From the NCBI GenBank assembly GCA_041685075.1, contig JAWLGN010000103.1, forward strand, positions 1 through 16,749: DNA of 16,749 bases, read 5' to 3'. The notes under the pieces were generated by a model. The model made no database searches. It was not told where the DNA came from and was given only the letters and a program-made list of their open reading frames with translations. Positions within the stretch are counted from its first letter, which is position 1. Each line of letters begins with the position of its first letter. A program made the translations under genes and the position numbers. Origin of the DNA: JAMCRM01 sp041685075 (GTDB lineage Bacteria; Acidobacteriota; Terriglobia; Bryobacterales; Bryobacteraceae). Shown here in pieces: positions 1-5,944 of this stretch.

Positions 1-903
1 GTGCCCATAGCCGAGAAGTCGAAACTCGGCGCTAAGCTGGCCGCCGGTACCTTCGTCGCCTTCGTCGAAATCCTGCCGCCCCGCGGGGTGGACGCCTCCA
101 AGGAAATCGAGGGCGCGCGCATGTGCGCCCAGGCGGGCATCGACTGCATCAACGTTCCCGACGGGCCCCGCGCTAGCGCCCGCATGAGCGCGCAGGTCAC
201 CTGCCACCTCATCCAGCAGCACGCCGGCATCGAGGCGGTGAACCATTTCTGCTGCCGCGACCGCAATATCCTGGGAATCCAGTCGGAACTGCTCGGGGCG
301 CACTGCATGGGGGTGCGCAACCTGCTCTGCATCACGGGCGACCCGCCCCGCATGGGCGCCTACCCGGACGCCACCGCCGTCTTCGACGTGGATGCCATCG
401 GGCTGGTCAACATCGTCAACGGGCTGAACCAGGGCCTGGATATCGGCGGCAACCCCATGGGATCGCAAACCGCGCTGCTGATCGGCGTGGGCGCCAACCC
501 CGGGGCTCTCAACCTGGACGAGGAAGTCCGGCGCTTCGAGTGGAAGGTGGAAGGCGGGGCCGAGTACGTGGTTACCCAGCCGGTCTTCGATCTGCATCTT
601 CTGGAGAACTTCCTCAAGCGCATCGACCATGTGAAGATTCCGGTCATCTGCGGCATCTGGCCGCTCACCAGCTACCGCAACGCGGAGTTCATGGTGAACG
701 AGCTGCGGGTGCCCGTGCCGGAGCCTTATATGGCCCGCATGCGCGCCTGCGACAACGCCGAAGCCGCGCGGCAGCAGGGCATCGCCATCGCGCGCGAGAT
801 GGTGGAGCAGGTGCGCCCCATGGTCCAGGGCGTGCAACTCAGCGCTCCCTTCGGGCGATACCAGATGGCGCTCGACGTGGCCGAAGCCATCGGACCGCGC
901 TAA
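1..903 (+). CDS. Methylenetetrahydrofolate reductase domain (probably 5'-partial bifunctional homocysteine methyltransferase/MTHFR)
   Basis: Reduces 5,10-methylene-THF to 5-methyl-THF for methionine synthesis in the cytoplasm, using FAD. The 300 residues visible form one complete MTHFR TIM barrel. The family acid is in VEILPP (Glu23), the flavin/folate loop is ITGDPP (Asp114), and HFCCRDRN, a DATAVFDVD stretch and VTQPVFD follow. The window opens in frame on a GTG that encodes Val or a start, and no upstream sequence is visible to show a ribosome site. The first residues (AEKSKLGAKLAAG) read like the linker before the MTHFR half of YitJ-type bifunctional enzymes, whose N-terminal half is a cobalamin-independent homocysteine S-methyltransferase. 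I therefore infer that the gene starts outside the window, but a stand-alone MetF-like protein is not excluded. The family is firm and the architecture is inferred. The next gene starts 14 bp after the stop. Confidence 0.85.
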   Translation: MPIAEKSKLGAKLAAGTFVAFVEILPPRGVDASKEIEGARMCAQAGIDCINVPDGPRASARMSAQVTCHLIQQHAGIEAVNHFCCRDRNILGIQSELLGAHCMGVRNLLCITGDPPRMGAYPDATAVFDVDAIGLVNIVNGLNQGLDIGGNPMGSQTALLIGVGANPGALNLDEEVRRFEWKVEGGAEYVVTQPVFDLHLLENFLKRIDHVKIPVICGIWPLTSYRNAEFMVNELRVPVPEPYMARMRACDNAEAARQQGIAIAREMVEQVRPMVQGVQLSAPFGRYQMALDVAEAIGPR

Positions 904-917
904 ACTGGCGACAGAGA

Positions 918-1556
918 ATGGCAACCGACCTGATTGAGATCGACGTCGAGAACCCGGCGCCGGAAGCCATCAGCCGCGCGGCCGCGGCGGTCCGTCGGGG
1001 ACGCGTCGCTGCCATCCCTACCGACGCGCTCTATACTCTGGTGGCCGATCCGTTCAATCTGGACGCCGTCGCCCGCGTCTACCAGGCAAAGGGGCGCGAA
1101 GTGCACCGCTCGCTGCCGGTGCTGGTCGCCGATATCCTGATGGCCGAGGACCTGGCCGCGGAACTGAACCACTGCTTCTACGTGCTGGCCCGGCGTTTCT
1201 GGCCGGGGCCCCTTACTATCATCGTGCCGGCCTCCGCCAAGGTGCCGCTGAAGGTCACCGGCAACACCGGACGGCTGGCCTTACGGCAGTCCTGCGCGCC
1301 GGTGGTGAAGGCGCTGCTCGCCGACCTTGGCCAACCCCTCATCGCCACCAGCGCCAACATCTCCGGACGCCCCACCTGCCGCAGCGGTATCGAGGTCTTC
1401 GGGACGATGGACGGCCGCGTGGACCTGGTGCTCGACGGCGGCATCGCCACAGGCACTGGCGCCACCACCGTGGATGTCACCGAGACCTGGTACCAGATCA
1501 TCCGCCAGGGCGCCATCGAAGAGAAAAACATCGCCGCGGCGCTCAGCCCGGCGTAA
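918..1556 (+). CDS. YrdC/Sua5/YciO-family L-threonylcarbamoyladenylate synthase
   Basis: A 212-residue single-domain YrdC protein. Family members make threonylcarbamoyl-AMP from threonine, bicarbonate and ATP, the first step of t6A formation at position 37 of ANN-decoding tRNAs. Visible family features are IPTDALYTL (residues 33-41), Lys58-Gly-Arg60, FWPGPLT (94-100) and the SANISG signature (145-150). The ATG at 918 is chosen because the YrdC fold begins right after it and it sits 14 bp after the previous stop; the ribosome site is weak. The frame stays open upstream only as a shadow of the MTHFR gene. Deviations: the usual YGL after PTD/PTE is YTL, the KxRP loop lacks its proline, and the typical RxP strand reads LRQS. 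It could thus be a YciO-like paralogue rather than the essential TsaC. It has no Sua5 C-terminal domain. Confidence 0.85.
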   Translation: MATDLIEIDVENPAPEAISRAAAAVRRGRVAAIPTDALYTLVADPFNLDAVARVYQAKGREVHRSLPVLVADILMAEDLAAELNHCFYVLARRFWPGPLTIIVPASAKVPLKVTGNTGRLALRQSCAPVVKALLADLGQPLIATSANISGRPTCRSGIEVFGTMDGRVDLVLDGGIATGTGATTVDVTETWYQIIRQGAIEEKNIAAALSPA

Positions 1557-1631
1557 CCCGCATTCCCGGCCGGACACCGCCCCCGAGGCGCACTGTGCCA
1601 ATCCTCACAGGGAATTGCTTTACCATCGAGT

Positions 1632-1639
1632 AGGGAGGA
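1632..1639 (+). promoter_or_regulatory. Strong Shine-Dalgarno deciding a TTG start
   Basis: AGGGAGGA ends 3 bp before TTG 1643. It is the best ribosome site near the Gfo/Idh gene and the reason the TTG is preferred over later codons. The rest of the 86-bp gap (1557-1642) shows no convincing promoter or terminator. Confidence 0.7.
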
Positions 1640-1642
1640 TCT

Positions 1643-2605
1643 TTGAGCCGGATTCGTATTGCGGTCATCGGGGCGGGCCAGTTTGGCCGCAACCACTGCC
1701 GTGTGGTGAATCAATCGAAGCGGGCTGCCCTGGCGGCGGTTGTGGACCTGGATGCCGCGCGCGCAGCCGACGCCGCGCGTGCCTCGGGCGCGCCCGCCCT
1801 CACCTCCATCGAAAAGGTGGCCGAACTGGCCGATGCGGCCATCGTGGCGACCCCCACGGTGTCGCATGCCGAGGTGGGCTGCCGCCTGATGGAGGCGGGC
1901 CTCGACGTGCTGGTGGAAAAGCCTGTGGCGCCGGACCTGGCCTCGGCCGACCGCCTGGTGGAAACCGCCGCCCGCTGCGGGCGCGTCCTTCAGGTGGGGC
2001 ACCTGGAGCGCTTCAACCCGGCGGTCCAGGCGCTGGCCGGCCGGGTCACCCTGCCGCTCTTCTTCGAAGTGCACCGGTTGAGCGTCTTCAGTCCCCGCAG
2101 CCTGGACATCGACGTGGTGCTGGACCTGATGATTCACGATATCGATCTGGTCCTGCACCTGACCGGCGCCGAGCCCCGGGAGATCAAGGCGGCAGGCATC
2201 TCCATCCTTTCCCCCAAAGTGGATATCGCCAACGTGCGACTGGATTTCGCCAACGGCTGCGTGGCCAACCTCACCGCCTCGCGGGTTTCCACCGACCGCG
2301 TGCGCAAGCTGCGGATTTTCCAGCCACGGCAGTACATTTCCCTGGATTATGCCCGGCAGGACATCTCCATGTTCACCGTAGGGAAGGACCATCAGATCGG
2401 CTTCGAGAGCGTGCCGGTATGCCCGGGCGAGCCGCTGGCCCGGCAATTCGACGCGTTTCTCGACTGTATTCAAAACCGCTCGGTTCCCGCCAGTTGTGGG
2501 GACTCGGCGCGGCGGACCCTGCGGGTGGGGTTGGCGATCCTTGATAGAATTGAGGAGCACGCGGAAATCGTCCGCAAGACCCTGGTAGCAGGATGGACAC
2601 CCTAG
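1643..2605 (+). CDS. Gfo/Idh/MocA-family NAD(P)-dependent oxidoreductase (GnnA-like sugar-nucleotide dehydrogenase candidate)
   Basis: A 320-residue Rossmann oxidoreductase. The dinucleotide motif is VIGAGQFG near the N-terminus. The family EKP motif is Glu92-Lys93-Pro94 and the catalytic-type His165 sits in MIHDIDLV. The start is TTG, supported by a strong AGGGAGGA ribosome site at 1632-1639; no better ATG fits. The combination of HLERFNPAV with MIHDIDLVL, and the length, recall the GnnA-type UDP-GlcNAc 3-dehydrogenases that work with an aminotransferase (GnnB) to make 3-amino lipid A precursors. No GnnB or lpx gene is in this window, so the substrate is an inference and the enzyme could act on another sugar or a cyclitol. 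The 3' end overlaps the next gene by 13 bp, which points to translational coupling. Confidence 0.82.
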   Translation: MSRIRIAVIGAGQFGRNHCRVVNQSKRAALAAVVDLDAARAADAARASGAPALTSIEKVAELADAAIVATPTVSHAEVGCRLMEAGLDVLVEKPVAPDLASADRLVETAARCGRVLQVGHLERFNPAVQALAGRVTLPLFFEVHRLSVFSPRSLDIDVVLDLMIHDIDLVLHLTGAEPREIKAAGISILSPKVDIANVRLDFANGCVANLTASRVSTDRVRKLRIFQPRQYISLDYARQDISMFTVGKDHQIGFESVPVCPGEPLARQFDAFLDCIQNRSVPASCGDSARRTLRVGLAILDRIEEHAEIVRKTLVAGWTP

Positions 2606-3648
2606 CCACGCCACGCGGTCCGGACGTTCTCGAAATCCGCTTCCTGACGGAGTGGGGGAACGAAGATAGAGGTGGCCGCAGGCGCGCCGGGGCCCTCTCG
2701 GTGCTGTTGCACATCGTCGGGATTACGGGGTTGCTGATGGTGCCTGCAAGCTACCTGGCGCCGCCCGAACGGGAGGTGGCAACGGAGCGCACTATCACGC
2801 CGCTGGTGGCGCCCCTCACTGAGCCTACCCAGACGGCCGAGAACAAGGGGCCCTTAAGCAAGGAGTTCGATACGGCGGCGCTGCTGCCGCGGCCGCGCAT
2901 CCAGATTCCGCCGTCGCCGCCTTCGACCACGCGCCCGGCGGCCATCCGGCCGTCGCTGCCGTCGCCTCCACCCGCGGCGCCGGCGCCCCTTGCCGCGCCC
3001 CCACAACTCGAAGCTCGTACCGGTGCGGTGGCGCCGCCGTTGCCGGCGCCCATGGCGCCTCCCCCGCCGCCGCGGATCGAAGACCAGGAAAAACCCAAGC
3101 TGGCCTTCGAGGATCCCACCCCGTTGCCCCCGCCTCCCGGCCCCGGACGCCTTCCGGGAGGACTGGCCCCGGCCGGCCAATCTATTCAGGAAGCCATCCG
3201 CAGCGTCATTCGGGGCGGCGCCGGCGGCGGCCTTACCGTGGGGGACATCGGGGAGCCGGGCCTGGGCGGCATCGGCGAAGGCTACAACCTGCCGCCTTCC
3301 CCCGGCCGCCAGGCCAGCAACCTGGAGTTGTTGAGCGATCCCATGGGGGTGGATTTCCGGCCCTACCTCATCAAGGTCCTCTCCTCGGTCCGGCGCAACT
3401 GGTTTGCCGTCATGCCGGAGAGCGCCAAGCTGGGGCGCTCCGGCCGCGTTTCCATCCAGTTTTCGATCGCCCGCAACGGTTCGGTTCCCAAGCTGGTGAT
3501 CGTGGCGCAATCCGGCACCGAGGCGCTCGACCGCGCGGCCGTGGCCGGCATCAGCGCCTCCAATCCTTTTCCGCCGCTGCCCACCGAATATCGCGGCGAG
3601 CAGATCCGGTTGCAACTGAATTTTTCCTACAATATTTCCCGAAGGTGA
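2593..3648 (+). CDS. TonB/TolA-type energy transducer protein
   Basis: A 351-residue envelope protein with the three-part TonB/TolA layout. A short cytoplasmic tail is followed by one membrane helix at about 32-55, then a long Pro/Ala-rich periplasmic spacer (about 60-185), a Gly-rich stretch (about 190-235) and a C-terminal TonB_C-like domain (about 255-351). The helix carries SVLLH (Ser36, His40), matching the SxxxH spacing that TonB uses to contact ExbB. The C-terminal start, PYLIKVLSSVRRNWF, is more TolA-like than the YP-containing form of classical TonB. Such proteins carry proton-motive-force energy from ExbBD or TolQR to the outer membrane; no partner is encoded here. The start overlaps the preceding stop by 13 bp, with AGCAGG directly against the ATG, so expression is probably coupled. 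The fold is well supported, but the exact client is unknown. Confidence 0.82.
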   Translation: MDTLATPRGPDVLEIRFLTEWGNEDRGGRRRAGALSVLLHIVGITGLLMVPASYLAPPEREVATERTITPLVAPLTEPTQTAENKGPLSKEFDTAALLPRPRIQIPPSPPSTTRPAAIRPSLPSPPPAAPAPLAAPPQLEARTGAVAPPLPAPMAPPPPPRIEDQEKPKLAFEDPTPLPPPPGPGRLPGGLAPAGQSIQEAIRSVIRGGAGGGLTVGDIGEPGLGGIGEGYNLPPSPGRQASNLELLSDPMGVDFRPYLIKVLSSVRRNWFAVMPESAKLGRSGRVSIQFSIARNGSVPKLVIVAQSGTEALDRAAVAGISASNPFPPLPTEYRGEQIRLQLNFSYNISRR

Positions 3649-3650
3649 TC

Positions 3651-3800
3651 ATGAAATTGCGCCTCTTTTCCGCCATGGCTGCCTATGCCGTACTCGCCCT
3701 GATGGCGGCGTTCACGCTCGATGGCATCTTCAGGACCGCGGTGTGGATTCTTATGGCCGGTCTGGCGGCCAAGACCCTGCTCGCCTACCGCGCGGGCTGA
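3651..3800 (+). CDS. Small hydrophobic membrane protein, 49 residues
   Basis: An ATG two bases after the TonB-like stop opens 49 codons ending in TGA at 3798. AAGGTG at 3642-3647 gives a reasonable ribosome site overlapping the upstream stop. The product begins MKLRLF, has a hydrophobic helix at about 5-23, a short polar turn around LDGIFRT, a second helix at about 29-44 and a basic tail (AYRAG). This is a two-helix hairpin inner-membrane protein. Strong ribosome site, tight spacing and consistent hydrophobicity make it a plausible gene, probably in the same transcript as the transducer. I recognise no family and assign no function. A chance reading frame remains possible at this length. Confidence 0.6.
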   Translation: MKLRLFSAMAAYAVLALMAAFTLDGIFRTAVWILMAGLAAKTLLAYRAG

Positions 3801-3805
3801 TAACA

Positions 3806-3872
3806 GTTCCGTTCCGATCCACCATCGTTCCGATTTGAAACCGGTGTTCCGTTCCGCAGCACCCTCTTTCCG
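3806..3872 (+). repeat. Helically phased GTTCCG direct repeats
   Basis: GTTCCG occurs at 3806 (doubled as GTTCCGTTCCG), 3827 and 3846 (doubled again), with a TTTCCG variant at 3867. The first bases are 21, 19 and 21 bp apart, close to two helical turns each, so all lie on about the same face of the DNA. An inverted copy (TGGAAC) follows at 3883-3888. They lie in the largest non-coding gap, upstream of the sigma-factor gene, and look like a protein-binding array; the protein is unknown. Confidence 0.55.
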
Positions 3873-3914
3873 GCATTAATACTGGAACAAAAGGTCTTTT
3901 GAGGCAAAATCCGT

Positions 3915-3930
3915 TGGTAATTAGGTTGCA
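3915..3930 (+). promoter_or_regulatory. Sigma-54-like -24/-12 promoter candidate
   Basis: TGGTAAT-TAGG-TTGCA has the invariant GG (3916-3917) and GC (3928-3929) separated by exactly 10 bp, as in TGGCACG-N4-TTGCA. Two or three less conserved bases of the -24 box deviate. Transcription would begin near 3941, giving a leader of about 68 bases to the sigma-factor ATG at 4009. No good -35/-10 pair for the housekeeping factor was found in this gap. Confidence 0.4.
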
Positions 3931-3987
3931 TCCCTACTAACACCGGAAGCAAGAATCCGGCAACCTTAAAAAGTACGGTTCTAAACC
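3923..3987 (+). other. Inverted-repeat cluster in sigma-factor leader
   Basis: AGGTTGC (3923-3929) is repeated inverted as GCAACCT (3960-3966). Between them CCGGA (3943-3947) pairs with TCCGG (3956-3960) around an 8-base loop, and GGTT/AACC (3977-3980/3984-3987) forms a small hairpin just before the ribosome site. The set could fold as an RNA leader or act as DNA sites. It resembles no riboswitch class I can name. Confidence 0.35.
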
Positions 3988-4008
3988 CTAGAGGAAAGAG
4001 GAAAACTC

Positions 4009-4743
4009 ATGCACAGCCATGGTGTCTCCCGGCGCAAGCGCGACCAGATCGTTCTCAACCATCTCTCCCTGGTGAGGGCCATCGCGGTGAGGGTGCATGA
4101 GAGCCTCCCGGTGCACGTGGACCTGGATGACCTGATCCACGCCGGCATTCTGGGGCTGTTCGATGCGGCGGATAAGTACGATGCCGACAAGAATGTAGCA
4201 TTCCAGAGCTACGCGAAACATCGTATCAAGGGCGCCATCCTGGACAGTCTGCGGCAACTGGACTGGGCCTCCCGCGACTTACGCAAGCGCCATCGCAAGG
4301 TGGAGACCACGGCGCGCGAGCTGGCGGCGCGCCTGGGCCGCACCCCTACCGAGGACGAAATGGCCGACGGCATGGGGGTGGGGTTGGAGCGCTGGCACCG
4401 CATGATGAGCGAACTGCGTACGGTGGGGCTGGTTTCGGCCTCCTCCTGCAACAATGAGGACGGCGCCGCGACGCCGGAGTTTCCCGCTCGTCCGGACTCC
4501 CGTCCGGATGCCATCTGCGCCCATGGCCAGTTGCGCGCGGTCCTCAGCCAGGCCATGCGGGTGCTGCCGGATCGCTACCGCCAGGTGGTGCAGCTCTATT
4601 ACACCAACGACATGACCATGAAGGAGATCGGAGACGTTCTGGGGGTCAACGAGAGCCGCGTCTCCCAGATCCACAAGACCGCCCTGGAGAAAATGGCCAC
4701 GGCGCTGCACTCCAACGGCATTCACTCCAGCGCGGCTTTCTGA
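4009..4743 (+). CDS. FliA/WhiG-type (sigma-28 family) RNA polymerase sigma factor
   Basis: A 244-residue sigma-70 family protein of the group 3 type. Region 2.1-2.2 covers about 15-58 and includes DLDDLIHAGILGLFDAADKYD-like core residues. Region 2.3-2.4 is FQSYAKHRIKGAILDSLR (65-82). A region 3 helix set containing the RTPTEDEMA block spans about 97-130. Region 4.2, a helix-turn-helix, is MTMKEIGDVLGVNESRVSQI (202-221). The VDLDDL and IKGAILDSLR blocks are typical of FliA, SigD and WhiG. Those factors drive flagellar, chemotaxis or developmental genes, but no flagellar gene or FlgM-type anti-sigma factor is nearby, so the regulon is unknown. The ATG is supported by an AGAGGA-type ribosome site at 3998-4003. 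The 208-bp leader is unusually structured for this window. The gene runs convergently into cysE with only 5 bp between stops. Confidence 0.9.
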   Translation: MHSHGVSRRKRDQIVLNHLSLVRAIAVRVHESLPVHVDLDDLIHAGILGLFDAADKYDADKNVAFQSYAKHRIKGAILDSLRQLDWASRDLRKRHRKVETTARELAARLGRTPTEDEMADGMGVGLERWHRMMSELRTVGLVSASSCNNEDGAATPEFPARPDSRPDAICAHGQLRAVLSQAMRVLPDRYRQVVQLYYTNDMTMKEIGDVLGVNESRVSQIHKTALEKMATALHSNGIHSSAAF

Positions 4744-4748
4744 AAGCG

Positions 4749-5393
4749 TTATACGCGCAACCGGTCGGAACTCAACTGGCGCACCACTTCTTCGAGTTGC
4801 TCCACCCGGCGCGCCAGGTCCTCGATGGCCTGGCCTTCCGGGTCGGGGAGCTTGCCGTGCTCGAGCACGCCGTTGGCGACACGGGAGCGCACCACGCGCC
4901 CCGGAATGCCGACCACCGTGCAATGATCCGGCACAGGGTGCACCACCACGGAACCGGCCCCGATCTTGGCGTGATCGCCGATCCGGATATTGCCCAGCAC
5001 CTTGGCCCCGGTGCCCACCACGACGTGGTTGCCCAGGGTGGGGTGGCGCTTGCCCTTCTCGTTACCCGTACCCCCCAGGGTCACCCCCTGGTAGAGCAGC
5101 ACGTCGTCGCCGATCTCGGTGGTCTCCCCGATCACCACCCCCATGCCATGGTCGATGAAGAAACGCCGCCCTATGGTAGCGCCGGGATGGATCTCGATAC
5201 CGGTGAAAAACCGGCTGATCTGCGAAATCAAACGCGGCAGCAATGGAACGCCCCAGCGGTACAGCTTATGCGCCAGCCTGTGGGCCAGAATCGCATGCAG
5301 ACCGGGGTAACAGAGGATGATTTCGAGCACGCTTTTGGCAGCCGGATCTTCCCGGAAAATGGTATCGATCTGTTCTTTAAAGGCTCGAAACAT
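4749..5393 (-). CDS. cysE: Serine O-acetyltransferase
   Basis: Transfers acetyl from acetyl-CoA to L-serine, giving O-acetylserine for cysteine synthesis in the cytoplasm. This is a 214-residue short-form CysE (EpsC/SrpH-like): an N-terminal helical part (about 1-62), then a left-handed beta-helix of hexapeptide repeats (about 65-165). Catalytic-type Asp81-His82 lies in FIDHGMGVVIGET, and Arg116-His117 in KRHP keeps the spacing seen in the E. coli enzyme. Glu67 in GIEIHP replaces the Asp of the long E. coli form, as is usual in short forms. A Leu/Val-rich heptad-like tail (about 188-208) could form a short coiled coil. It lies 25 bp downstream of nuoI on the same strand, with GAGAGG before the ATG, so the two are probably co-transcribed. 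Confidence 0.93.
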   Translation of the reverse strand: MFRAFKEQIDTIFREDPAAKSVLEIILCYPGLHAILAHRLAHKLYRWGVPLLPRLISQISRFFTGIEIHPGATIGRRFFIDHGMGVVIGETTEIGDDVLLYQGVTLGGTGNEKGKRHPTLGNHVVVGTGAKVLGNIRIGDHAKIGAGSVVVHPVPDHCTVVGIPGRVVRSRVANGVLEHGKLPDPEGQAIEDLARRVEQLEEVVRQLSSDRLRV

Positions 5394-5418
5394 CGCTTGG
5401 ACCTCTCGGGGGGGGCGG

Positions 5419-5886
5419 TCAGGCGCTCACGCCCGCGGGCGCGCTCGCCAGCAGTTGTTCTTTGCGCATCACCAGGTCGGCTGTGTGACAGGCGGCGCTT
5501 TCGAAGCCGTGTCCGTGGGTGATGGCGTCGGTGGGGCAGGCTTCCACGCAGTAGCCGCAAAAGATACACCGGGTGTAGTCGATGTTATAGACGGCCGCGT
5601 AGCGCTCGCCCGCGCTGATGCGTTCCGCGCCCGTGTTCTCGGCCGCTTCGATATAGATGCAGTTGGAAGGGCACGCCGCGGCGCACAGGAAGCAGGCCAC
5701 GCATTTCTCCAGCCCATTCTCGTCGCGTTGGAGCACGTGGGTGCCGCGGAAGCGCTGTTCAAACCGGGGCGGACCGTCGGGATAGTTTTCCGTGATCGCG
5801 GGAGACACCAGCGCCCGCAGGGTCACCGAAAACCCGCGGATTGCGGCTGCCGCCGTGCCGGCCATCTCCCCTACACTACCGGACAT
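5419..5886 (-). CDS. nuoI: Orphan NADH-quinone oxidoreductase subunit I (2x[4Fe-4S] ferredoxin-like)
   Basis: A 155-residue protein matching NuoI, the peripheral-arm subunit carrying clusters N6a and N6b that pass electrons toward quinone in complex I. Cluster motifs are Cys62-x2-Cys65-x2-Cys68-x3-Cys72-Pro and Cys107-x2-Cys110-x2-Cys113-x3-Cys117-Pro. Flanking PRFEQRFRGTHVL, the NIDYTRCIFCGYC stretch and EACPTDAI are characteristic of the subunit. The amphipathic N-terminus (about 12-30) could sit on the membrane. No other nuo gene is near, which is unusual since nuoI normally lies between nuoH and nuoJ. The ATG at 5886 has GGAGG only 3 bases away, and Met8 is a possible alternative. It may be the working copy of a split complex I cluster or a duplicate. 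Confidence 0.88.
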   Translation of the reverse strand: MSGSVGEMAGTAAAAIRGFSVTLRALVSPAITENYPDGPPRFEQRFRGTHVLQRDENGLEKCVACFLCAAACPSNCIYIEAAENTGAERISAGERYAAVYNIDYTRCIFCGYCVEACPTDAITHGHGFESAACHTADLVMRKEQLLASAPAGVSA

Positions 5887-5913
5887 CTTCCTCCATCGTT
5901 CTCATTCTAACGC

Positions 5914-5930
5914 GGCCCCCGCCGGGGGCC
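5914..5930 (-). terminator. GC hairpin between redoxin gene and nuoI
   Basis: GGCCCCC-GCC-GGGGGCC is a perfect 7-bp stem with a 3-base loop, 15 bp beyond the redoxin stop and 28 bp before the nuoI start. It lacks a T-run on either strand, so it may be an attenuating or Rho-assisted terminator, or an mRNA 3'-end stabiliser. It separates the redoxin gene from the nuoI-cysE pair. Confidence 0.5.
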
Positions 5931-5944
5931 TAATTCCTAGACCC

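Noticed and set aside
1178..2614. A 478-codon minus-strand open frame opposite the YrdC and Gfo/Idh genes
   Set aside because: Low-complexity antisense translation (His/Gly/Arg-rich) with no family signature, while both sense genes have clear motifs.
2854..3615. A 253-codon minus-strand frame opposite the TonB-like gene
   Set aside because: Its Gly/Arg-rich low-complexity sequence is the antisense of the proline-rich spacer.
3801..3840. Sigma-28-type autoregulatory promoter (TAAA-N15-GCCGATAA)
   Set aside because: CCGAT occurs at 3814 and 3830, but no TAAA lies at the required spacing.
3835..3881. Housekeeping promoter from TTGAAA (3835-3840) and TTAATA (3876-3881)
   Set aside because: The spacer would be 35 bp, about twice what sigma-70 allows, and no -10 box exists at 16-18 bp.
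3923..3990. A cyclic-di-GMP (GEMM) or other named riboswitch
   Set aside because: The conserved core sequences of the classes I can recall are not present; only generic pairing is seen.
4736..4746. CTTTC-T-GAAAG at the sigma-factor stop as a terminator
   Set aside because: A one-base centre cannot form a useful hairpin, and the usable stem is too short.
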